From positions 1 to 5,455 of the forward strand of contig JAJZGE010000164.1 of the NCBI GenBank assembly GCA_021798675.1: a stretch of DNA of 5,455 nucleotides. Reading direction: 5' to 3'. This document shows positions 1 to 4,913 of the stretch, one piece after another (the stretch's first letter is position 1; each line of letters starts with the position of its first letter). This DNA is from Pseudomonadota bacterium. Lineage in GTDB: Bacteria; Pseudomonadota; Gammaproteobacteria; Xanthomonadales; Rhodanobacteraceae. The notes beneath the pieces are model-generated. The model saw only the letters and a program-made list of their open reading frames with translations, was not told the DNA's origin and did not search any database. The translations under genes and the position numbers were made by a program.

Positions 1-18
1 TAGGGAGAATTGCCCCAT

Positions 19-26
19 CCCCCCCC
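19..26. repeat. 8-C homopolymer tract in the ompW leader
   Basis: Eight consecutive C residues (after a CCCC run at 14-17) lie 3 bases upstream of the GAGGA ribosome-binding site of the OmpW-type gene. The tract is directly visible. Tracts of this kind in promoters or leaders of surface-protein genes can change length by slipped-strand mispairing in some bacteria. Whether this one varies cannot be judged from one sequence, and the promoter itself is not clearly visible in the 40 bases available. Confidence 0.6.
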
Positions 27-40
27 ACGAGGACTGCTGC

Positions 41-655
41 GTGAAAATCGTACTACCGCTAATGCTGGCCGCTTCGCTTGCCATCGGGCCGATGGCTGCC
101 GCGCACGCCGAGGACAACGGCAACTGGGTGGTGCGCTTCGGCGCGCACGTGGTCGACCCGCAGTCGGACAACGGCCAGCTCGCCGGCATGAAGGCCTCCG
201 TCGGCAGCGACACCAAGCCCACCGCCAGCATCGAGTACCTGCTCACCCCGAACTGGGGCATCGAGGCGCTGGCCGCGCTGCCCTTCAGCCACGAAGTGAA
301 GCTGGACGGCCAGCGCGCCGCCACCACCAAGCAGCTTCCACCGGTGATCGGCGTGAACTACCACTTCCTGCCGGACGCCAGGGTGTCGCCCTTCGTCGGC
401 CTCGGCATCAACTACACCTATTTCTTCGATACCCGGGGCAGCGGGCTGTTGCAGGGCGCCCATGTCTCGGCCGACAACAGCTGGGGCGCGGCCGCCCACG
501 CCGGCATGGACGTGCAGCTGTCGCGGGACTGGCTGTTCACCGCGGACGTGCGCTGGATCGACATCCGCAGCGACATCCACGTGAACGGCGCCTACGTCGG
601 CACCGCGAAAATCAATCCGTGGGTCTACGGCGTGAGCCTGGGCTACCGCTTCTGA
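41..655 (+). CDS. ompW: OmpW-family outer membrane protein
   Basis: Predicted 204-residue outer-membrane beta-barrel of the OmpW family, small eight-stranded channels for hydrophobic solutes. The start is GTG at 41, supported by GAGGA at 29-33 with a 7-base gap. Residues 1-23 form a typical Sec signal peptide: one Lys, a hydrophobic core, then AHA before the likely cleavage site, leaving a mature protein starting EDNG. The mature chain has alternating polar/apolar strands, the family-like stretch VVRFGAHVVDPQSDNG near its N-terminus, LTPNWGIEALAALPF in the middle, and it ends GYRF. A terminal Phe is the usual signal for the BAM insertion machinery. The length is close to that of known OmpW proteins (about 210 residues). 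There is no cysteine. It stands alone, convergent with the HU-type gene. A 6-bp hairpin (GAGGCG/CGCCTC, 654-669) overlaps the stop codon. The family call is by recognition; the transported substrate is unknown. Confidence 0.9.
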   Translation: MKIVLPLMLAASLAIGPMAAAHAEDNGNWVVRFGAHVVDPQSDNGQLAGMKASVGSDTKPTASIEYLLTPNWGIEALAALPFSHEVKLDGQRAATTKQLPPVIGVNYHFLPDARVSPFVGLGINYTYFFDTRGSGLLQGAHVSADNSWGAAAHAGMDVQLSRDWLFTADVRWIDIRSDIHVNGAYVGTAKINPWVYGVSLGYRF

Positions 656-737
656 GGCGGCGTCGCCTCCCGGGACCGGCAGCTTGAGTCCAGCCGCCGG
701 CGTCCGTGCCAGGCGATCGCTTCATCCCGGCACCCAA

Positions 738-765
738 GACAAAGGCCGCTTGCGCGGCCTTTGTC
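738..765. terminator. 12-bp stem-loop between convergent genes, likely bidirectional terminator
   Basis: A perfect 12-bp stem (738-749 pairing with 754-765, GACAAAGGCCGC and its complement) closes a 4-base loop. Read on the minus strand, as the HU-gene transcript would be, the loop is C(GCAA)G, a stable GNRA tetraloop. Read on the plus strand it lies 83 bases after the ompW stop. The U-tract is weak on both sides because the T residues sit inside the stem, so it may work as a transcript-end stabiliser as much as an intrinsic terminator. Confidence 0.7.
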
Positions 766-775
766 GTATCTGCAG

Positions 776-804
776 GATGCCTGCCCGCATCGCAGGCAGG
801 CATC
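776..804 (-). terminator. 10-bp stem-loop just after the HU-type stop codon
   Basis: GATGCCTGCC at 776-785 pairs exactly with GGCAGGCATC at 795-804 across a 9-base loop. It begins 7 bases past the TGA of the HU-type gene (812-814 on the plus strand) and lies just before the 738-765 hairpin in the direction of that transcript. There is no T-run, so termination by this element alone is doubtful. Two consecutive hairpins would still give the HU mRNA a protected 3' end. Confidence 0.45.
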
Positions 805-811
805 GCGGCGC

Positions 812-1207
812 TCAGAGCGCGGCGTCCTTGAGCTTCTTCAGCGGACGCACCTTCACCTTCACGGTGGCCGGCTTCGCGGCGAACACCTGCTCCTGCTTGG
901 TGAACGGGTTGATGCCGGTGCGCTTCGGCTTGGCCGGCACCTTCACCGCGTTGACCTTGAACAGGCCCGGCATGGTGAACTGGCCGGCGCCCTTCTTGTG
1001 CAGCGAGCCGAGCACGACGTTCTCCAGCGAGGCGAGCACGGCCTTGACGTGCTTGGCTTCGACGCCGGCATGCTGGGCGATGTGGGCGATCAGGCCGGAC
1101 TTGCTCAGCGAGTCGCTGATCGGCTTGACGGCAGCGGGAGCCTTCGGCGCGGGCTTGGCGGCCTTGGCAGGGGCTTTCTTGGCAGTGGTCTTGGTAGCCA
1201 TGGGCAT
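812..1207 (-). CDS. HU-family DNA-binding protein with Lys/Ala/Pro-rich N-terminal tail
   Basis: Predicted 131-residue nucleoid protein. Residues 1-30 are a low-complexity Lys/Ala/Pro tail resembling eukaryotic H1 tails. Residues 33-130 are an HU/IHF fold: helical dimerisation region (SKSGLIAHIAQHAGVEAKHV), the turn KKGAGQFTMPGLFKV, then the DNA-embracing arm with RTGINPFT around residues 97-103, where the Pro at the arm tip normally intercalates DNA. It ends with the LKKLKDAA helix. Classical HU is about 90 residues; the extra length is the tail plus a few residues before the arm. Tailed variants with very similar KKGAG/PGLFKV segments are known to me from Xanthomonas relatives. The start is either ATG 1207 or the in-frame ATG at 1201 (MATKTT, which looks more like family N-termini). 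Neither has a strong ribosome-binding site. It probably bends and compacts DNA as a dimer, with the tail adding nonspecific binding. It is transcribed alone, convergent with ompW. Confidence 0.9.
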   Translation of the reverse strand: MPMATKTTAKKAPAKAAKPAPKAPAAVKPISDSLSKSGLIAHIAQHAGVEAKHVKAVLASLENVVLGSLHKKGAGQFTMPGLFKVNAVKVPAKPKRTGINPFTKQEQVFAAKPATVKVKVRPLKKLKDAAL

Positions 1208-1229
1208 CCATCAGTAGTGATTGGGGCAC

Positions 1230-1245
1230 CGCCTCCGATGAGGCG
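1230..1245 (-). promoter_or_regulatory. Hairpin in the HU-gene leader
   Basis: On the minus strand CGCCTC-ATCG-GAGGCG forms a 6-bp stem with a 4-base loop, 22 bases before the upstream ATG of the HU-type gene. The only strong Shine-Dalgarno-like string nearby, GGAGG, lies in its 3' arm, yet it is too far (about 23 bases) to serve either ATG directly. It could influence mRNA stability or translation; no function is shown. Confidence 0.35.
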
Positions 1246-1264
1246 ATGGCCATGCGGCCTGCAC

Positions 1265-1294
1265 AATCTACGCGAATTCAGGGCGTTTGGTGTA
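1265..1294 (-). promoter_or_regulatory. Possible promoter of the HU-type gene
   Basis: On the minus strand TAGATT (1265-1270, four of six matches to the -10 consensus) is preceded, 18 bases upstream, by TACACC (1289-1294, only three of six for -35). This would give a leader of about 50 bases containing the 1230-1245 hairpin. The -10 is plausible and the -35 is weak. It was chosen because it is the most AT-rich short stretch ahead of the gene. Confidence 0.3.
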
Positions 1295-1310
1295 GTCGCG
1301 GCGCATCAGA

Positions 1311-1338
1311 GCCTGCTTGCCGTCGCTGCATGGCACGC
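1311..1338 (+). repeat. Left copy of an inverted 28-nt hairpin repeat
   Basis: This copy is identical over its first 14 bases (GCCTGCTTGCCGTC) to the minus strand starting at 1565, and matches 10 of the next 14. It folds into a 6-bp hairpin, TGCCGT (1318-1323) with ATGGCA (1330-1335), across a 6-base loop; one pair is a G-T wobble. The partner lies about 200 bases away in opposite orientation. It resembles REP-type palindromic repeats or the ends of a decayed miniature element. A family assignment would need other genomic copies. Confidence 0.5.
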
Positions 1339-1465
1339 GCCGGGAACTGTCTGCGCGCAGGCCAGGGCGGAAGGAGGGCGCGCGGGGACAGCGATGGACG
1401 GCCCGGGCTTTCCTCGCCCCCTGAGGCTGAGCACATCCATGCGCCCGTTCCACGTGGAGGAGGAG

Positions 1466-1490
1466 CGGTGTGGACGGCCGTCCACCACCG
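1466..1490. repeat. Long near-perfect palindrome
   Basis: The core GTGGACGGCCGTCCAC (1470-1485) is a perfect 16-base palindrome. Allowing a single bulged C at 1485, the symmetry extends with CGGTG (1466-1470) against CACCG (1486-1490), giving a 12-bp arm on each side. It could be an operator for a dimeric protein or could extrude as a hairpin. It lies about 260 bp upstream of the HU-type start and about 80 bp past the FGE-like stop, so which gene it serves, if any, is unclear. Confidence 0.5.
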
Positions 1491-1519
1491 CATGATGCCG
1501 CCGGCCTGCAGGCAAACAG

Positions 1520-1535
1520 ATCCGCCCCTGCGGAT
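1520..1535 (-). terminator. Weak terminator-like hairpin after the FGE-like gene
   Basis: ATCCGC (1520-1525) pairs with GCGGAT (1530-1535) around a 4-base loop. On the minus strand the stem is followed by CTGTTTGCC, a poor U-tract. It lies 37 bases past the stop of the FGE-like gene and could end that transcript inefficiently. An additional outer pairing of GCAGGC (1508-1513) with GCCTGC (1538-1543) is possible. Confidence 0.3.
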
Positions 1536-1537
1536 TG

Positions 1538-1565
1538 GCCTGCCGTGCGGAGACGGCAAGCAGGC
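1538..1565 (-). repeat. Right copy of the inverted 28-nt hairpin repeat
   Basis: On the minus strand from 1565 it begins GCCTGCTTGCCGTC, the same 14 bases as the copy at 1311. It folds as TGCCGT/ACGGCA (1541-1546 with 1553-1558) across a 6-base loop. Where the left copy has T at 1331, this copy has C in the same stem position, so pairing is kept in both. It starts 7 bases beyond the stop codon of the FGE-like gene, a common position for REP-like elements. Confidence 0.5.
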
Positions 1566-1572
1566 GCTTGAT

Positions 1573-3513
1573 TCAAAGGTCGCGCACCACGCGGAAGCCG
1601 ACCCGTCCGCTGCGCGTGCCGGCATTGGCGCCCTGCCGCCACGCCGAGCGCGCCTGTTCGGGCGAGCTGCCCCACGATCCGCCGCGCAGCACGCGCGTGC
1701 TGCATCCGGGGTTGATCCACGCGGAGCCATCGACGGGCGCGTGGATGAAGTTGTCGTGCCAGCAGTCGTCCGTCCATTCCGTAACGTTGCCGCCCATGTC
1801 GTAGAGGCCGAACGGATTGGGCGCGAAGCTCATCACCGGCGCCGGGCCCCAGTAGCCATCGCCGTAATCGCGGAAGGCATGACTCCAGCGCCGGCCGCTG
1901 GGCGAGCGGTCACGCGAACCGGTGAGGTTCTCCACCTTGCTCTTGGGCGTGCCGTCGCCCCACCAGTAGCGCGTGGTGGTGCCGGCGCGCAGCGCGTAGG
2001 CGAATTCGGCTTCGCTGGGCAGGCGGTAGGTCTTGCCGGTGCGCCGGCTGAGCCAGTCGGCATAAGCCTTGGCGTCGGCCCACGAAACATTGACCACCGG
2101 GAGGTTTTCCGCGGCCTTGCGGCCGGCGTAGTCGTCCTGCCAGGTAGCGTTGCTGTCGTCGCGCATGGTGCCGCTGCGTTCATCGTAGACGCTGGCGCCA
2201 CCGTGCTTCACCGAATCGGGCACGTAGCCGCTCGCCCGCACGAATTGGCGGAATTGTCCCACGGTGATCGCACTGCGCGAGATGGCGAAGCCCTGCGTGA
2301 TGCCGACCCAGTGCTGCGGCAGCTCGCTGGCGTTGCGGCCGCCGTTGCTGCTGGCCGCCCCCATCAGGAAGCCGCCGGTGGGGATCACCACCATCGCCGG
2401 CGACTGCCCCGTCATGTCCACGTAGCGGTCGCTGAACACCTGCCCCGGCTTGTGGTTGTCGTAGAGCTGCGCATTGGTCAGTTGCAGGTTGAACGCAGCG
2501 AGGCCGGCGACTTGCGGGCTGATCGCCTGCGCCTGCGTGGCAAGCTGCTTCGCCATGGCAACGTTGCCGGCGTCCAGCGCGGAACTGGCCTGGTCCAGCA
2601 CGATGCTGGCGCGCGCTTCGCGCATGGCGGCCACGCGCTGGCGCACGTCGTGCAACTGCTGTGAGCCGGGGCGGATCGCCTGCGCCTCGGCCAGCACCTT
2701 GTCCGCATCGGCGAAATCGTTCTTCGCCACCGCGGCCAGCGCGCGGTCCAGCACGGCGTGCTGCACGTCGAGGATGCCCTGTTCGGCCACCGCGTTCTGC
2801 GGATCGCGCCGCTGCACCTCGCGATAGATGTCGAGCGCACTGTGACCCACCGGCTGGTCCGCCTTGCCCTGTTGCAGCAGGCCCGCCGCCTTCGCCAGCA
2901 GCGGCCGCACCTCGACAAGGGTGTTCAGCGCGGCCGAGAGACGCGCGGCATCGTCGCCGCTGCTGGGCAACTGGCGCAGTTCCGTCAGGTGCTCGTCCGC
3001 ATCCTCGGCGTTGCCCAGCGCGATATCGCGTTCGGTCTGTGCAGCCAGCCGCGCACGCACGTCGATCACGCCTTGCGCGGCGCGCCGGCTGTCGGCCTTG
3101 TCCTTTACCGCCTGCAGGTAGAGCGCGGCGGCGCTGTCCGCACCGCCGGCCAAGCGGCCGTCGGCGAGCGCCTTGTCGGCGCGATCCAGCAACGCGCGCA
3201 GCTTCGGGGGATCGGGCGTGAGCTGCTTCGGCAGGTCTTCGTGCTCGCGTGCGAGGCGCGCGGCGATGACCGCAGTGGGTGCCAAGGTCAGCGGCGGCCC
3301 GGCGTTGAGCTCCTCGGTGGCCGGTTCGCCGGCCGCCGCGCCCCTGCCGGCCACGCTCGCCGGCAGCACGGGAACGCTGCGCTGCGCGGCATCCTCCGGC
3401 TTGGCATGGAACAGGTTCGGGAAGAAGTGGTAGCCCAGGCCGAGAACCAGCACGACGATGCCGATCAGGCCGCCAAGGTTGCGTTGACGTTGCAGCGTGT
3501 CGTTGCTCGGCAT
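1573..3513 (-). CDS. Membrane-anchored FGE/SUMF1-fold protein with helical-repeat stalk
   Basis: Predicted 646-residue protein starting at ATG 3513 (MPSNDT). A start 25 codons further upstream is open, but it would overlap the promoter and dyad, and its extra residues look non-coding. Residues 1-12 are short and basic. Residues 13-33 form one transmembrane segment (LGGLIGIVVLVLGLGYHFF), presumably leaving the rest in the periplasm. Residues 40-80 are an Ala/Pro-rich linker and 80-350 are TPR-like helical repeats. Residues 371-646 are an FGE-sulfatase domain, shown by VVIPTGGFLMGA, LPVVNVSWADAKAYADWL, YRLPSEAEFAYALRAG, NPFGLYDMGGNVTEW, RVLRGGSW and the ending GRVGFRVVRDL. The usual FGE active-site cysteines after RGGSW are absent (GSSPEQARSAWRQ follows), so sulfatase activation is unlikely. 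The only cysteines are C584 and C604. No EgtB His motif or kinase domain is present. It appears to be a single-gene unit. The family is sure and the function unknown; a structural, ligand-binding or protein-modifying envelope role is inference. Confidence 0.88.
   Translation of the reverse strand: MPSNDTLQRQRNLGGLIGIVVLVLGLGYHFFPNLFHAKPEDAAQRSVPVLPASVAGRGAAAGEPATEELNAGPPLTLAPTAVIAARLAREHEDLPKQLTPDPPKLRALLDRADKALADGRLAGGADSAAALYLQAVKDKADSRRAAQGVIDVRARLAAQTERDIALGNAEDADEHLTELRQLPSSGDDAARLSAALNTLVEVRPLLAKAAGLLQQGKADQPVGHSALDIYREVQRRDPQNAVAEQGILDVQHAVLDRALAAVAKNDFADADKVLAEAQAIRPGSQQLHDVRQRVAAMREARASIVLDQASSALDAGNVAMAKQLATQAQAISPQVAGLAAFNLQLTNAQLYDNHKPGQVFSDRYVDMTGQSPAMVVIPTGGFLMGAASSNGGRNASELPQHWVGITQGFAISRSAITVGQFRQFVRASGYVPDSVKHGGASVYDERSGTMRDDSNATWQDDYAGRKAAENLPVVNVSWADAKAYADWLSRRTGKTYRLPSEAEFAYALRAGTTTRYWWGDGTPKSKVENLTGSRDRSPSGRRWSHAFRDYGDGYWGPAPVMSFAPNPFGLYDMGGNVTEWTDDCWHDNFIHAPVDGSAWINPGCSTRVLRGGSWGSSPEQARSAWRQGANAGTRSGRVGFRVVRDL
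2692..3135 (-). repeat. Duplicated 98-residue unit inside the FGE-like protein's stalk
   Basis: Residues 127-178 align with 225-276 without gaps at an offset of exactly 98. Shared residues include S127/S225, Y132/Y230, QG 147-148/245-246, DV 151-152/249-250, DAD 171-173/269-271 and L176/L274. By hand I count 14 identities over 54 positions. A half-unit repeat follows: AEAQAIRP (275-282) against TQAQAISP (326-333), an offset of 51. The pattern fits helical-hairpin repeats of about 49-51 residues that arose by duplication, giving an elongated stalk. Confidence 0.55.
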
Positions 3514-3537
3514 GCTTGGGTGTTCCCGGATCGGCCT

Positions 3538-3566
3538 GTTATGGTGCGCCGCCCACCTTATGTCAC
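3538..3566 (-). promoter_or_regulatory. Likely promoter of the FGE-like gene
   Basis: On the minus strand GTGACA (3561-3566, five of six for -35) and CATAAC (3538-3543, four of six for -10) are separated by the ideal 17 bases. Transcription would begin near 3531, leaving a leader of about 18 bases with only a weak purine-rich site (GGGAA) before ATG 3513. An inverted repeat at 3562-3576 covers the -35. Confidence 0.5.
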
Positions 3567-3576
3567 CTCCGGTGAC
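3562..3576. promoter_or_regulatory. Dyad GTCACC-TCC-GGTGAC, candidate operator
   Basis: A perfect 6-bp inverted repeat with a 3-base spacer sits in the 99-bp gap between the divergent FGE-like gene and rnd. It overlaps the proposed -35 of the former and lies 37 bases before the latter's start, so a dimeric regulator binding here could affect both. No regulator gene is in the window, and six-base arms can occur by chance. Confidence 0.35.
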
Positions 3577-3612
3577 GGGGCAATCCACGCCCGGCCATTT
3601 CGAGGATCACGC

Positions 3613-4725
3613 ATGCACTTGTCCGACGCCACCGCCGACTGGATCGCCGACCGCGCCACGCTGCAGGCTTGGCTGGACGACGTGCCGGCGGGCGCCGTGG
3701 TCGGCATGGACACCGAGTTCATGCGCCGCGACAGCTTCCACCCGCAGCTCGCCTTGCTGCAGCTGGGTTGCCGCGGCCGCCACGCGCTGGTCGACCCGCT
3801 GGCCTTTGCGATCGACGATGCGCTGCGCCCCGCGATCGGCGAAAGCGACGCCATCACCGTGATGCACAGCGCCGGCGAGGATCTGGAGACGCTGGCGCCG
3901 CTGCTGCCCGACGGCCCGCGCGTGCTGTTCGACACCCAGATTGCCGCCGCCTTTGCCGGCATGGGCCTGGGGCTGAGCTACCGCGCGCTGGTCGCGGAGC
4001 TCTGCGGCGACGACCTGGACAAGGGCGAGACCCGCTCGGACTGGATGCAGCGCCCGCTCACCGCTTCGCAGCGCAGCTACGCCACGCTGGACGTGGTGTA
4101 CCTGGAATCCATCCACGCACAGCTCGCCGGACGCCTGCGGCAGCGCGACCGCAGCAACTGGTTCGCCGAGGATTGCGAACGCCTGAAGCGCCGCGCCAGC
4201 CATCGCGACGGCGACCCGCAGCCGCAACGCGCGCTGCGCGGCGCCGCCGAGTGGCCGATCGAGCAGCAGGCCCTGCTGCGTCGCCTCCTGCTGTGGCGCG
4301 ACCGCAGCGCACGCACGCTGGACCGACCGCGCCCCTGGCTGCTCGAGGACGCCCTCGCCATGAGCCTGGCCCAACAGCCGCCCGGCAGGATCGCCGAACT
4401 CGAACAACGCGCACGCGGCCAGCGCGCGCTGCGCAGCGCCCAGCGCAGCGAACTGCTCGCCCTGCTCAACGAACCACTCGAAAACAGCGAGATCGCTGCA
4501 ACCCGCCGCATTCCCGCCCATCCGCAGGGCGAGGCGAAGAAGGCGCTGGGCGCGATGAAGGCGCTGATCGACGAACGCGCCGCCGAACTCGACCTGCCCG
4601 CCGGCCTGCTGTGTCCGCGCAAGGTGCTGGAGGAATACGTCGTCACGACCGAGTGGCCGGAGTTTCTCGACGGCTGGCGCGGCGAGGTGCTGGGTGACAG
4701 CCTGCCTGCCCTGCTGCCCGGATGA
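3613..4725 (+). CDS. rnd: Ribonuclease D
   Basis: Predicted 370-residue 3'-to-5' exoribonuclease that trims tRNA precursor 3' ends and other small structured RNAs in the cytoplasm. The start is ATG 3613, with GAGGA at 3602-3606, 6 bases upstream. The DEDDy catalytic set is complete: D33 and E35 in [13 protein letters not shown]90 in HSAGEDLE, and Y156 and D160 in [22 protein letters not shown] (135-150) is also typical of RNase D. An HRDC domain follows at about 213-290 ([18 protein letters not shown] onward), then a second HRDC-like helical region at 305-366 ([18 protein letters not shown] to [10 protein letters not shown]). The length matches E. coli RNase D (about 375). It is divergent from the FGE-like gene and followed, 58 bases after its stop, by a tRNA-Ala gene on the same strand. 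The frame is open upstream back to 2758, but that stretch is antisense to the FGE-like gene and is not coding. Confidence 0.96.
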   Translation: MHLSDATADWIADRATLQAWLDDVPAGAVVGMDTEFMRRDSFHPQLALLQLGCRGRHALVDPLAFAIDDALRPAIGESDAITVMHSAGEDLETLAPLLPDGPRVLFDTQIAAAFAGMGLGLSYRALVAELCGDDLDKGETRSDWMQRPLTASQRSYATLDVVYLESIHAQLAGRLRQRDRSNWFAEDCERLKRRASHRDGDPQPQRALRGAAEWPIEQQALLRRLLLWRDRSARTLDRPRPWLLEDALAMSLAQQPPGRIAELEQRARGQRALRSAQRSELLALLNEPLENSEIAATRRIPAHPQGEAKKALGAMKALIDERAAELDLPAGLLCPRKVLEEYVVTTEWPEFLDGWRGEVLGDSLPALLPG

Positions 4726-4739
4726 GCGCACTGGCAGGC

Positions 4740-4768
4740 TTGCCCGGCCTTGTGCGAGTGGCTATCAT
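4740..4768 (+). promoter_or_regulatory. Promoter of the tRNA-Ala gene, with GC-rich discriminator
   Basis: TTGCCC (4740-4745) and TATCAT (4763-4768, five of six for -10) are spaced by 17 bases. The following GCGCC is the GC-rich discriminator typical of stable-RNA promoters that are shut down by ppGpp. It lies in the 58-base gap after rnd, so the tRNA need not depend on read-through from rnd. Transcription would start around 4775, leaving a short 5' leader for RNase P. Confidence 0.65.
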
Positions 4769-4783
4769 GCGCCTTCCCTTTTC

Positions 4784-4859
<76 letters not shown>

Positions 4860-4863
4860 AGAC

Positions 4864-4894
4864 AAAAAATGCCGCCTACGGGCGGCATTTTTTT
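4864..4894. terminator. Strong bidirectional terminator between tRNA-Ala and the RsuA-like gene
   Basis: The core stem GCCGCC/GGCGGC with flanking A/T pairs (4864-4876 against 4881-4893) gives a 13-bp stem. It is closed by C(UACG)G, an exceptionally stable UNCG tetraloop when read on the plus strand, and followed by seven T residues (4888-4894). It begins 5 bases after the tRNA's CCA. The minus strand also ends the stem with six T residues, so it can stop the convergent RsuA-like transcript, whose stop codon is 19 bases away. Confidence 0.9.
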
Positions 4895-4913
4895 GGTCGC
4901 TGCCCGTCCCCGT

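Larger units (their letters stand above)
1208..1572. other. 365-bp gene-free gap rich in dyad symmetries
   Basis: No convincing gene is visible here: the open frames that cross it have no family resemblance and run antisense into neighbours. On the minus strand it should hold the 3' end of the FGE-like transcript and the promoter and leader of the HU-type gene. It contains a pair of inverted 28-nt repeats (1311-1338, 1538-1565), a long palindrome (1466-1490), a small terminator-like hairpin (1520-1535), a leader hairpin (1230-1245) and a 10-base palindrome GCCTGCAGGC (1504-1513). The 9-mer TGGACGGCC occurs twice (1395-1403 and 1471-1479). Confidence 0.7.

Noticed and set aside
654..669. GAGGCG/CGCCTC hairpin at the ompW stop as a terminator
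   Set aside because: The stem is only 6 bp with no T-run. The same arms occur in reversed order at 1230-1245, probably by chance in GC-rich DNA.
612..1253. 213-codon minus-strand frame starting MAIASSEA over the HU gene
   Set aside because: It is a shifted frame of the HU-type gene. The GGAGG-GTG arrangement near 1230 points into this frame, but it shows no domain and the HU frame is unmistakable.
1295..1584. GTCGCG direct repeats (1295-1300, 1579-1584) as target-site duplication of a mobile element
   Set aside because: The six bases are GC-rich, the right copy is inside the coding end of the FGE-like gene, and the inverted arms do not reach the repeats.
1246..2664. Long plus-strand open frame across the gap and the FGE-like gene
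   Set aside because: It is antisense to a clear protein-family match, and its Val/Ala/Gly/Arg-rich translation looks like a GC-rich shadow.
2758..3612. In-frame open extension of rnd to 2758, suggesting a 655-residue protein
   Set aside because: It is antisense to the FGE-like gene and lacks family resemblance. The ATG at 3613 has a good ribosome-binding site and gives the normal RNase D length.
3607..4731. 374-codon minus-strand open frame opposite rnd
   Set aside because: It covers the complementary strand of a gene with a full catalytic motif set. Long antisense frames are expected at this GC content.
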